Positions 36,401 through 46,432 of a stretch of 64,000 bases of DNA are shown piece by piece (the stretch's first letter is position 1; each line of letters begins with the position of its first letter). Position numbers and translations under genes: made by a program. The notes beneath the pieces are model-generated. The model ran no database searches, was not told the origin of the DNA, and saw only the letters and a list, made by a program, of their open reading frames with translations. Origin of the DNA: Isoetes taiwanensis (lineage: Eukaryota; Streptophyta; Lycopodiopsida; Isoetales; Isoetaceae); NCBI GenBank assembly GCA_021234155.1, contig JAJEKV010000161.1:277316-341315 (forward strand), written 5' to 3'.

Positions 36401-38433
36401 TTCCCAGACTTGGTTTCACACAAGCTTTTTTAATTTTGTCAACTCAGGCTTATTCTAACTTGTCTGTAGCTTGGAGGCAACACATAATTTGTCTAAGAAT
36501 AGTGATCTTTATTGCTAAGATTGAACAAGAAGAGCTATCGATTGCACATCGCGCACAAAAAAGTAGAGTGATTTTGTACATAACTAAAACTAGACAACCT
36601 TTTGTGAGTTTTCAAATGCTATGGTTCGGAAATAACTCCTACATCTAGTGCATCTTGTTTTAAGCTATACTTACACTGTAAGACTTCTAAGATTTAGATC
36701 AAACTCAGATGACAGTCAATAAAGGCAGAATTTAAATCTAAGGTCGGATTTTCATTCATAAGGTCACTCTAAAGATCAAACATCAATCATCCCGAGCTTT
36801 ATGGTCTCGTGAACAGCCAAAAATAAATCAATTTGTTAATAATCTCAAATGATCAATAATCTCAATAGCCTGTCAATCTCCCAAATTTGAAGGCTATGAG
36901 AGCAAATCCAACAAGAAGTCAATCAATCCGGCTTCGAAATGCTTCAGGTCGATCTTCTTCACGCGTATAGCCCCCAAAAATTTTGTGCAAGATCTCTTTT
37001 CTCTTAAAACGGCTCTGTTTTGTTCAAATCTTGGCAAATCAGGTTCAGATTTTTTGAATTTTGTTTGTTTATGGGTTTAGGCGGGCACGGGATGATCAGG
37101 CGAGGGATCAGAGTCATGATTTGGTGGTTGAATCCAACAGAAAATCCAGTTCTTGGCCTTCTTGAAAATTGGTTCCTCAGAAAAAATTTTTAAATATCCC
37201 ACAGGCGTGCAGCCAAAAGGAAATCAGGGTATAAAAAGGGGTAATTTTGCATTCCTTTTCGAAATTGGCGTGCCACTATGACGTGGGAACCGGCTCGTGC
37301 CCGGCCCACATGCCACATGGTGCCACGTGGGGGATGAGGATTGGATGATGAGTCAAGGGGGGGGATGTGACTAGGATGGGGTAGAATAGGAAATTTTTTT
37401 TGATATTTTTTAATAACTGGCACGAATCCCAAGAATGAAAACCAATGGTCTAGATGGAATATTATGGCATATTCTTTTTCCCAAAGTGGAATATAAGGCA
37501 AGGACTTGACTTTTTGTCAAATAAAACTTGATTTTTTTGCAAAAACTTGCATAGTGTCAACACATGGGTATGAGGTGGCAAGAAAAGATGACTAGGCAAA
37601 AATCATGGGTATGAGGTGGAGGATGACGTGGCTAGGCACTTGACTCAACTTTTTGTCTAGTCAAAGGATTTGTGATGATTTGTAAAAATGAGTGCCACGT
37701 GTATGGCATGGGTGATGAGGTGGATGGTGGTATGGTGATGATGTGGCCTTTCAAATGTCATGTGGATCTTCATCTCTTCTTTGGCCATCTTTGCATAGAG
37801 CTTTACCACCCTTAGATATTATTTTTTGCAAGGTGTGAGGGGTTTTTTGCCATTTTTGAACATAGAACTTCTAGCATGGAGATAGAAGTGTGGAGTATGA
37901 GTGTGTGTTTGAGTTTGAGCATGGATCTTTTGACTAGACAAAAAATATTGTCAAATGAGAAACAAGTGGTAAAGGAATGAAGATATTTGGTAGGGTTAAT
38001 GGAGAGGAGGTGGCAAAAAGGCAGTAGCAATGGAGCCATAAACCAAAAACTTGATTGCACATACCATAATAATCTTGGGGGGTCTTCCAATCTTCAAATC
38101 TCTTCAAAAACTCAGACTGCTTGGCTTCTTCTCTCCTTTGTTTGATGCTTGATCTATTGAGATATCCTCATGAATGTCCTTCCTTAGTTCTTCAACAAAG
38201 AATTCTTCAAAGCTCTAATAATATTCAGGTCCTTATGGATGTAAGTCTCCACAACTGTAAATAGCTTCTGAAAGTGAAACATTGGTGGCTTGCAAAAATC
38301 TTAAGATGTAGAATCTTTCCCATGCTGCCACAAAATGTGGCAGCATCATGCTAAAAAGAAGAGAAGGGCTGGTCCCCCAGCACCTCATTTCTTAAGTGTA
38401 TGATCTCCATTTGTTTAAGAAGTTTGTCTTGAT
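33474..38433. other. Gene-free stretch of 5 kb
   Basis: No domain or long frame is recognised on either strand. Small features: CGGGAAAACCGAGACAA repeated with 17-bp period at 34132-34175; TTGATGGAGCT(G/A)CTTCCCA at about 34486 and 35268; GGGTATGAGGTGGA(G/C) type repeats at 37565-37760 in DNA rich in TGG and GATGA. The sequence looks like old, eroded intergenic DNA. Confidence 0.4.
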
Positions 38434-38596
38434 GGGAAGTTGAGTTAGGCACTTCTTTGGAATAGTGAATTCAAGAAGAAAGGAAAAGATTTTTTATGAT
38501 AGGTAGGCCAATGAAATAGGCAGATGGTGATGGCAAAGCTCGTGGACCTGCATGACAGCCAAACTAATTAGCATTTGCAAGCCTGCCTGATGCCAT
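38434..38596. repeat. 152-bp repeat unit left of the large DNA element
   Basis: It starts GGGAAGTTGAGTTAGGCA and ends GCATTTGCAAGCCTGCCTGATG. It is related in direct orientation to the units at 58055-58625 on the other side of the large element, which shows that the element sits at a unit junction of this tandem array. Confidence 0.75.
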
Positions 38597-38622
38597 CACC
38601 ATTCCATTAAAGTGGGACTCAT
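38597..38622 (+). repeat. Left terminal inverted repeat of the large element
   Basis: It starts CACCATTCCATTAAAGTG. Adjacent AGTGGGACTCATGCAAGTCCCACT (38611-38634) forms a short hairpin. It pairs with 58024-58049 with one mismatch; three more bases (CAT) outside it may belong to the terminus. Confidence 0.75.
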
Positions 38623-38949
38623 GCAAGTCCCACTTTTTTTCGGAGCCTAGTAAAGTTACACAAAAAGGACTAGTGAAACTATTTTAAGCGAGAGAGCAGA
38701 GGCGGAACCATAGTCACGCGTACAATGGAGCGTTCGAGGATGGCTTCCGTTTTATGTGTTCCCAATACTATGAAATAAAAAACACTGTCTAAAAGAAGGA
38801 AAGCGTGTGCACTTTAAAATCACAGACGAGTTGTGGAAAGAATATTTTATTAAAAAAATGGAATGTACATATTGTATATTACAATGGGCGAAGAGACCAA
38901 GGCGGTCTCCGCGTCACTACAGTTACGTCTTCATGGTAGGTTTTCCACC

Positions 38950-39330
38950 TTACCGCTCCACCTGTGGGGCATTATCTTTCTTGAAATAAGCTTTGGGGAC
39001 AACATGTAGGTGCTGAAATGCCTCGCGCGGAGGTGCCTCAGGAGCTACAGGCAGGCCCGTCCAACCCGTGTACATACCCCGCGCCCGAGTTCCTTCTTCG
39101 ATCTCCTGATCAAAAATGCTTCGACCCCAACCTCCATGAATGTTATGCAAGGCATGCAGTATCCCTTGCGCCTTCTGGAGCTGTGAAATTTTTTTCTGTT
39201 CACCCTCGTCTTTGGACGTTCCATAGAGTCGAGCAACCCTGGCCCAGAGCCCGGGTAACAGTGTATCCTTGGAATTCGTGCCTGCATCACTGCCACCTAG
39301 AAGACATGAAAGCCATAATTAACAATTACA
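38950..39330 (-). pseudogene. Possible last exon(s) of the minus-strand gene
   Basis: Two minus-strand frames read like coding sequence: 39296-39045 (MAVMQARIPRIHCYPGSGPG) and 39150-38950 (TGWTGLPVAPEAPPREAF to a stop after APQVER). They overlap in different frames. They lie downstream of the NIF-like stop and inside the large element. I recognise no domain. They may be a separate small gene, further exons of the ParB/NIF gene, or chance. Confidence 0.25.
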
Positions 39331-39409
39331 TGCACCATTAGCTATGATCATTAAAAAGGAATTGCAAAACAGACAGGGGTTTTCATTCATTCTTTTCAAG
39401 TAAATGTCC

Positions 39410-39433
39410 TTTCTCGACTCGCGAGTCGAGAAA
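39410..39433. repeat. 24-nt perfect palindrome, single copy
   Basis: This is a perfect palindrome with the core CTCGACTCGCGAGTCGAG flanked by TTT and AAA. It lies about 90 bp beyond the stop codon of the NIF-like coding region. The same sequence recurs in two clusters upstream (40389-40528 and 42206-42637). Confidence 0.95.
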
Positions 39434-39520
39434 GTCCAAGACAAGTGATCGTATAGTTGCTATGCCTGGTAGGATACAGTTTATCCACATATTCCACAAA
39501 ATTACAAAATGAATACAATT

Positions 39521-40326
39521 TTACAAATCACCATAAAATTTCTTGTCCATGGCTTTCATAATTTCGCTGCTCCACTGGTCGACCTCCTTAAGGTTCGGAT
39601 ACTTCCTGAGGACGTCAGCTACCAGAATTGAAAACCTGGCCTCGGCTAAGGCTGGAATGAGGTCGTATGCGAGCCATTGGTCTGTTATAAACTCTTCCGG
39701 TTGATAGCTCTTGGCTATGATCATGTTCTCTGCGTTATGATAGCACTTGTAAGCGTTGTCATCTACAATAATAGTGTTATATTTACCGTAACACTGGTAG
39801 GCCTCGTAAACATTTTCCAATTTTTTGACCATTATCTCCTTGCCTCCCGTGACTGCTGTATCTAGGTCCTTCACGTAGTCTACCTTTTCTTGGCCCCAAA
39901 CAAACTTGAGTTTCAAAAAATTCACTCCAATCACCTTAAGAACATTGGTTACATTTGTCTTCGGCCATACATGACCAGATAGCCACATCAAATCCCCGCT
40001 CTATGCACCAATCGATAATCTCCTTAGCTCGGGGCCGGACATAGACGACTTTGCTCCCTGTAGATACTTCGTCCCGTTGGATGTTGAGCTGAGGGGCATC
40101 TTTATCGTGATACACTGCAGCCAAGACACCATTGATATCAAAGATTATAAGTTTTGTCGGCGCTTCTGGATCCCAGTTGTCGCCTGGTTCTGACCAAAAT
40201 GATTGATCCGCGGACAGACCCGGGATGAAAATCTTCTCGTGCATGCTAAAACTAGTCGAGGCAGTGTCCACATTGGCGTCGGCTTCCTTTCGAGATTTGT
40301 CCTTGGTGGCCGAGGACCTAATCCGG
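39521..40326 (-). pseudogene. NIF/HAD-like C-terminal region of the large-element gene
   Basis: The sequence TKLIIFDINGVLAAVY matches the first motif of plant NIF (FCP1-like) HAD proteins in the FDxNG form, and VVYVRPRAKEIIDWC and GFDVAIWSC match the next block. After a one-base frame change near 39960-39990, the frame continues TNVTNVLKV, KKLENVYEAY, YNTIIVDDNAYKCYHNAENM and SYQPEEFITDQWLAYDLIP, ending at a stop at 39521. FCP1-type proteins dephosphorylate proteins such as the RNA polymerase II tail. With DIN in place of DxD, activity here is doubtful. It appears to be the C-terminal part of the upstream ParB/methyltransferase-like gene: a phase-2 intron (40327-40575) joins them in frame. 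The frameshift makes a functional product unlikely unless it is an assembly error. Confidence 0.65.
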
Positions 40327-40575
40327 CTGATTTATATCGCCTTCTCCGAAATAAGGTAGAATGTTAGTATCGGGTTGTTCTGGTGGTATTTCTCGACTCG
40401 CGAGTCGAGAAAGTCCACATAGGAGAGGTTCTCGACTCGCGAGTCGAGAAAGTACACATAGGAGAGGTTCTCGACTCGCGAGTCGAGAAAGTCCACATAG
40501 GAGAGATTCTCGACTCGCGAGTCGATAAACTCTTAATGCATGAAATAAAGCAGCACAAAGTAGTTGAGTACTAAC
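40327..40575 (-). other. Predicted phase-2 intron carrying palindromes
   Basis: Donor AAAG/GTTAGT and acceptor AAATCAG/C on the minus strand. The exon before ends in LLQKIAE plus two bases, and the exon after supplies one base and continues RIRSSATKDKSRKEAD, so the frame is kept. In-frame stops on both sides of the palindromes support splicing. Confidence 0.55.
40389..40528. repeat. Four palindromes with exact 39-bp period
   Basis: Palindrome copies start at 40389, 40429, 40468 and 40507 (the TT before the core is spaced exactly 39 bp apart), separated by GTCCACATAGGAGAGG-like spacers. The last copy has a mismatch (TCGATAAA). The whole cluster lies within a predicted intron (40327-40575) of the minus-strand gene. 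The open frame through it (repeating STRESR) is a by-product of the 39-bp period. Confidence 0.95.
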
Positions 40576-42156
40576 CTTTCCGCTATTTTCTGAAGTAGCT
40601 GGTTTGCAGCTTCTTCATCAATTCCTTCGGTTATTAGGTCCTCCCTCTTCTTGCACGCCTTGGTCGTCGTCTTCCTCATCACGCTCTCCATCCTTTCTCT
40701 TGGCCACATAATGGTCATGGACGAGCTCTAGGTATGATTTTACTGTGTCGACCATGTCCTTGGACCCAACAATAGATACTGCCTTCACCCCGAAGTACAG
40801 AGCACCCTGGGCGAACAAGCCATTCATGTACCACTCCCACAGTATTTGTTCCTTTTCAACCAAGCTCTGTATGAAGTACTTGATTACTCTCGGCCTTATG
40901 GGGTACCTATGTATCGGACCCTTGGCTCCATCTTTGCTGACTTTGTCAATCGTTGGGACGGCCTCCATGAATCTGCCGCGCTTCCAAGGTTCCATGTTTT
41001 CCTGGGATACCATGAACTTATCTAGGTAGGCCTGCTCTTTTGGCCAAAACTCCTCAAAATCTGCATTCTTCTTCGATACCAACACCAAAATAACGTTTGC
41101 AAAGCTTGGCGCTTTGGGTAGTCCAGCTCTGCACTCTGCATCCAATTCATACACACTGTACAATACTCTATTAAAGTAGTTGATCTCAGCTGCCCATTGT
41201 GAAACAGTAGTGGTCTGTTCGCCTGGCATGCAGAACACAAGGAAACTGAAAGTTTCCAATTCTGTCATATCCAGGCAAGTTTTGTACCACTGCTCAATAT
41301 CTGCTCTTTCGTAGAACACCCTTTGGTCTTCTATCATGTTTATGACGAATAATGCCACAGGCCCTGCAGCAAGCTCGAGACCACCGAAGCCCTTGTGACC
41401 CAGAGTTACCAAGTATGGAGGGGAGCTATCATCCATATTAAATGGCATCACCCCGAGTCCAAGTTTTTTCTTCAAGATTGCAATGGCCCGTTCAGGGAAG
41501 GCATCCGCCTTTTTGTTTCTCGTGAGCTTTGAGTTGGCATAAGGCGCACACAGTCGGCTGAGTTCCTTCATGTCGTCGTCATCAAGCGAGGCCCTCTGCT
41601 TGTAACACTCAAAATCCTGGGATTCATTGCAGGCTATGTTGCACCATTCTGTTATGCCCTCCTCCAACGCACGCCTTCTCTTTAGGACTGGCATAATCCT
41701 TTGCATCCTGCAACTTCAAGTTTCTCGACTTTCTTAACAAAATTGTGCCATCAAGGATCTTCTCTTGCAGGTCCAAAGTTTCTGCGTCCGTCATTCCCTG
41801 TATCCTCTTCATGAACTGCTTGTTGAAGAGTTTTGGATCCGGCCTGGTGGGAAACTCTCCAGTGCTGTCCCTCAGCTTTCCCTTTGACCAAGCAGATCAG
41901 ATCTCCCTCCATTTCTCCCACACAGGCTCACTGCAGGTCATACTGGTCCGATAAGGACTCCTTGGCTTTCCTTGACTTCTTTTTCTTCCCATCCTCTTCA
42001 TCCGCCTCCTCCTCATCCTCTTCCAGGAGAACGTATCTGCACAACTTCTCGAAGGTCTTCCATTTGTCTGAAGGTGCCTTGTTCCCTCTGGGGCGCTGCG
42101 GATAGCCCAATGCCTTCCACTACTGCCTAGCGTGAATGATCTGGTCCGGATACGGG
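40576..42156 (-). pseudogene. SPPY-type DNA-methyltransferase-like region
   Basis: The long open part (41706-40618) encodes DDSSPPYLVTLGHKGF, FSFLVFCMPGEQ, SFANVILVLVSKKNADFEEFW, and HRYPIRPRVIKYFIQSLV followed by ILWEWYMNGLFAQGALYFG. I read this as the order of a beta-class N4/N6 DNA methyltransferase: an SPPY catalytic motif, then a RP-x-IKYFI helix, then a degenerate FxGxG motif (WYMNG). The upstream part (42110-41745) is an acidic and lysine-rich linker (EEDEEEADEEDGKKKK). Lesions are TAG after HARQ (about 42124), TGA after WREI (about 41897), and frame changes near 41935, 41690 and 40645. It sits between the ParB-like and NIF-like parts. The methyltransferase assignment rests on motif order only and is inference. 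Confidence 0.45.
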
Positions 42157-42205
42157 CTGCAGCAAGGAGGTAGTCAGCACAGCAACAATGAAATGGGGGT
42201 GTGGC

Positions 42206-42637
42206 TTTCTTGACTCGCGAGTCGAGAAAGTCGAAGGTACTCCGCCTGGCGTTGTGGAGTTTCTCGACTCGCGAGTCGAGAATGCGAGCCACAGTGGCTT
42301 GGGTATGGAGTGCAATCGATAAGACGCATTCTCGACTCCAGAAGTCGAGAAACCCACTAAAGGCCAGGTGGAGTGTCTTTGGCTTTCTCGACTCGCGAGT
42401 CGAGAAAGTCGAAGGCATTTCGTCTGGGGTTCGGCTTTCTCGACTCGCGAGTCGAGGAAGTCGAAGGCATTCCGCCTAGGGTTGTGGAGTTTCTCGACTC
42501 GCGAGTCGAGAATGCGTGCCCATGCAGTGCTGTCCACACCCACGCCACTGTGGCTCGCATTCTCGACTCGTGAGTTGAGGAACTCCACCAAAGGCCAAGT
42601 GGAGTGCCTTCGGCTTTCTCGACTCGCGAGTCGAGAA
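42206..42637. repeat. Eight palindrome copies in a 503-bp predicted intron
   Basis: Copies start at 42206, 42260, 42329, 42384, 42436, 42490, 42560 and 42615. Four keep the full CTCGACTCGCGAGTCGAG core (42260, 42384, 42490, 42615). The others carry one to three changes, and 42329 has a CCAGA loop in place of the centre. Spacers are partly shared (TCGAAGGCATT, GTTGTGGAGT), so copies multiplied by local duplication as well. The cluster falls between donor CATAAG/GTATAT (42660/42659) and acceptor TTGCTGCAG (42157). Confidence 0.9.
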
Positions 42638-42659
42638 CCCTTAGGTCAGTGTGATATAC

Positions 42660-43301
42660 CTTATGTAGCTGGTGACCCTTCCTATGGTATTCTGGCAGTG
42701 GCTGATGCTGGCTAGCTCGGTCAATGGTGTTTCGACAATCCCCGCACTCCCGTTTGGCATACTTGTCCTTGATTCTCTGTGGCACTTCATTCTCTTTCTG
42801 CAGCAATTGCGCTGCCCTCGCCGAATGCTGTCCATCAACTACATAGAACCTGGTGGTTTTAGCCATTAGGTCCTCCACTGTGCTCCACTGTAACAATTCG
42901 CCGGTCTCTTTGTTGTAAGGGATGACATCTGCTGGTATGGGATCCGCGACGGGATGCTGGACCATGAGATTAAAAATCTCCAGCATATGACTATGATTGA
43001 ATTCCCTATGATTGTATAGCACGGCGTTCCCAGTGCAAATCTTGAGCCGACCAACATCAATCAGTAACTTGAAGCCCATTCCAAGAGGGTAAAACTGTGC
43101 CAGACGCTCCATTTTCTGGGCTCCCTTTTGTGACTGCTTTATCTGTTCATCTGGGTCCATGTTCTGTGAGCGGGACAACTCCTCCTCTGCATCAGAAAAC
43201 AGCTCATCCTCATCAGATTCATGACTTCGTTCCCTTTCTACAACTGCCTCAGCCTGACCATCTCCTTTATGCACTTCTGAATGTGACAGACTCTTCAACA
43301 C
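42660..43301 (-). pseudogene. ParB-like N-terminal region of the large-element gene
   Basis: An acidic N-terminus (ESDEDELFSDAEEEL) is followed by GFKLLIDVGRLKICTGNAVL, HMLEIFNLMVQHPVADPIPA and FYVVDGQHSARAAQLLQKE. The block fits the ParB/sulfiredoxin-like fold, in which a variable-position binding motif ends with a VDGxHR-type loop; DGQHS replaces DGHHR here. Phages often fuse such ParB domains to SPPY methyltransferases, which is the same order as in this gene. The first codon in the open frame is not ATG, so the true start is either a Met further in or in an upstream exon. The frame is open and ends at donor CATAAG/GTATAT. The next plausible exon is in a different phase, so an indel or another splice site must be assumed. 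Confidence 0.5.
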
Positions 43302-43705
43302 ATTGGACGTGAAAACGTCCCTTGATTGAAAAGCTTTTCCCTGACCTTAGAAATCTCCACCCCGAGATCTCTTGAGGTTAGTGTTCCAGCCTCCTTCATC
43401 CCCTCCAGGTCCTTCCAACCCAGATTCTGGCAATTTACCGGGGGCGCCTTTTATCCTGTCCCCTTGATTTTGCTCATTGAGGAATGCGAATAGGTTGCAA
43501 CTGGATGTTAGGTTGAATGTTAGGTTGAATGTTATGGTTGATTGTTAAGGATGGATGTTGAGGTTAGATGGTAAGGTTGAATGTTAGGTTTAACATGAGG
43601 TATGCATTTAACATTATTAAGTAATAAATATTAAATATTAAATAAGTATTTTTATTTAAAAAAATATTAATTAAATATTAAATAATTAATTAATATTACA
43701 AAATA
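43302..43705. promoter_or_regulatory. Divergent intergenic region of the large element
   Basis: It lies between the two oppositely oriented genes, so it should hold both promoters. 43500-43600 is a degenerate GTTAGGTTGAAT tandem repeat and 43610-43700 is almost pure A and T (TTAAATATTAAATAA type). No single TATA box can be chosen. Confidence 0.35.
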
Positions 43706-45757
43706 TTTGATTAATATTGATGTGTCTATTGTTTTTGTTTTGCATAGGTGGCTTCCACACATTGCAAGGTCCAAGAAAAGCAATGTCCAAGACCTTCCCA
43801 AGAAAAGCAATGTCCTAGGCTCCAATGGAGAAAAATGGAATGCTTATTACTACACCCATGCAACGGTCAAGTTTTCGCAGAGGGCATCATAACGGCTGTG
43901 GATCCATCCGATAGTGTCAATGACGAGAGGCTTGGTGATGATCACTTGGGTGTTGGTGTGGGCAAGCTCCTTATCCAGCTTGACACAATTATGTCCCAGG
44001 GGGCCTCCAGTGTGTGCATTGTGTGCTCCGGATTGATAGAGTCCCAAACTCAGTTGAGATGGCCAATGAGACATATCACACACAAGAATGGACTCCCCCT
44101 AGAAGGCCCATCTCAAGAAGACAACCCAGGAAACAACTCAGGCCATGCAGAAGACATGGTATTGGATGTGCACCCTCTGGTCACAAAGAAGAGGCGCCAT
44201 CTTGTTTTCATAAAAGACACTCAAAAGTGCCTAAGAGGCCTAGAAGTGCAAATACTTGAAAAGGAAAGAAAGCATAGCAGCCACAAAGGAAAACTTGGAG
44301 GCAGTGAGGGGACAGGAGTGCTGCAGTCTAGATTGCACAATTAAATATAGTGTGGATGAGCTAGTTGAGATAAGGTCCCAGTACATTGGTCAGCTGCAGA
44401 AGGACAGGATTAATTTCGTCTACTCATTGTATAGAAATTCAGAACATGATGAAGACACAGGCATACTGCTTTATCAATTGAGAGGACACAAGGTATGTAT
44501 GAAAGCAATACGATGGATTCTTGGCCTTAGCAAGACATCATTTTACAGATACTGGGAACAAGTTAAAACAGGTCATCAGTTGTTCCAGCATGGCAATTAC
44601 ATGTCTTTGAAGCCTAGGGCAAACACTCTGAAGGCAATTGCAGTGTTTGAGAGCTTTGTCAGGTACATGTCCCAATCTATGCCACATAAGTCCAAGGTGA
44701 ACGAGCACGGTGTCCGACTGGTGCAGAGGGTGTTGCCACAACATTACATCCAGAAACAGTGTCTCAAAGAGGTGAATGCTATTCTAGAAACTGTAGGAGG
44801 CCGGCCACTCTCTCAATCTGTATTTAGCAGGATGTGGAAAAAACATTTCTCGGACGTGGTAGTCTTACAGCAAATGCCTTTCTCGAAGTGCAACACCTGC
44901 ATTCAATTGAAGGATACACTTGCATCAACTGCAATAGAGAAAGAAAGGATGGCAATAAGGGAGCAAATAGCAGATCACCAATCAGACCAAGTATCATGCA
45001 GACAGCTGTATTGGCAATGGCGAACCTTTTCACAAATGCAACCTGACAGATACTTGTGCATAATACACGATAAGATGGACCAGCACAAGACTTTCCTGCC
45101 TAACCTAGACCCTTTGCCCAAGAGATGTCAGAATGCTTTTCAGATGAAAGTAAGCTTGGCAGGTGTCCTCACTCATGGCCATGGAACTGGCACATATGGT
45201 CACTTTGTGCTTGATCTATGGAAAGACGATCCGAATTTCCACGTGAGCTCTATCTTCAAGACCCTGAGAACACTTGAGAGGGGATCTATAGCGGGGAGGA
45301 GGTATTCTCCCTCAGCTCCCATCTTTGATGCATTGATGGATGACCAGCCGCTCAGTTATCAAAGGCAGATACATGAACTCACATCAAAGGTGTCGAAAGA
45401 AACAAGGAGGACTTGGGATGAGTTCCCCATACATGAGAAACAACTGCCCGAGGAGCTATGTGTTCAGCTGGACAACTGTTGGAAAGAAAACAAGAATAGG
45501 TGGATGTTTGGGGCAATGTCATACCTGACTGCAGTGGGAGTCTTCAAGGTTGTGAAAGTGGGATTCATGATGGTTGGACACACACATGATGATATAGATG
45601 CATTCTTTGGAGTTTTCTCTGCCAAGCTCAGAAGAGAGAACGTGACAAGTCTCCCGGAACTGATGGATATATTTGAGAGCTGCACTAATCCCAATCCTAT
45701 GGCTTTCTTGATGGACGAGGTTGCAGATTGGAAATCATTTGTTGAGGGATACCTTTT
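43706..45757 (+). pseudogene. DUF7869/DDE-like transposase, 5' part
   Basis: The main open frame (44256-45757) starts with QECCSLDCTIKYSVDELVEI, a Cys-containing segment typical of proteins with the DUF7869 domain. It continues with PHKSKVNEHGVRLVQRVLPQ and FSKCNTCIQL, then the RNase H-like core: IIHDKMDQHKTFLPNL (first acidic residue), LTHGHGTGTYGHFVL, VQLDNCWKENKNRWMFGAM (second), and VGFMMVGHTHDDIDAFFG. These are thought to be DDE-type transposases. Upstream, 43706-44340 holds an N-terminal region spread over three frames (EKWNAYYYTHATV, then FAEGIITAVDPSD), showing at least two frame changes. The ORF is cut by an LTR retrotransposon after GYL; the remainder is at 56877-57816. The joined frame would be 813 residues from the first open codon. 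Confidence 0.7.
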
Positions 45758-46432
45758 TGTTTGGTATCCGGGCTCGGGACTGCCTCGAGGACAAATCTGC
45801 GCGAAGACAGATCTATGGAGTCCGACAGGGCAGATCCTGAAAACAAGTGTGTCACACGGGATTTTGCTAAAACAACCAGAACAACTGAGAACAGAAAACA
45901 ATCTGCTAACAGAAGCCAAAACAAAACAAGAACGCATGAAATGAAGACAATCGGTAATCCATTGATATATCACAAGAACAAACAGAGCTCATGAGCGAGC
46001 AACCAGGCGACACTATATGTCCGTCCTGAAGCAACCAAAACAAGAGCTAAACAAACTAGGGCAAACCCCCAGTATATATAGCACAAATCGACGGCCTGAG
46101 GGCCGGAATCGGATCGGAAAACAGCCCCGTCCTGGCTATGATGACAAAAAGGGCTCCACTACTTGTACCGGACCTTGAGTCCGTGTTGGCAAAACTGTCT
46201 GAGCAGCCTGATGGAGCCCTGCTGTGAGACTACTTGGATCCTATCTGTCCAAAACTGCCAACACAGCCGTGGGCCTCCATCGGTCAGTCTGCCCTACGCG
46301 GCTTCTTGGTCGCGCGGGAGGACTGACCATGCTCGGGGGCCTTGGTATCCCTTGGCTCGGGCCTGGGCTCATGTAATAGGTATAGGCCTGTGTCTCCATA
46401 GGTGTGAGGCACAGGACTAACACTCCCCCTCA
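45758..46432 (-). repeat. 3' LTR of the nested retrotransposon
   Basis: 675 bp, TG...CA. A minus-strand TATA box (CTATATATACTGGGG) lies at about 46068-46082. It differs from the other LTR near 46285-46345 and by small indels around 45980-46050. Confidence 0.9.

Noticed and set aside
40364-42591. Open frames repeating STRESR or LDSRVEK as proteins
   Set aside because: They arise from translating the palindrome on both strands with periods divisible by three. The clusters fall between good splice sites, and no frame is shared by both clusters with flanking coding sequence.
40389-42637. Repeat-spacer pattern resembling a CRISPR array
   Set aside because: Repeats are perfect palindromes, spacers are shared or near-identical, no cas genes exist, and the setting is a eukaryotic gene with introns.
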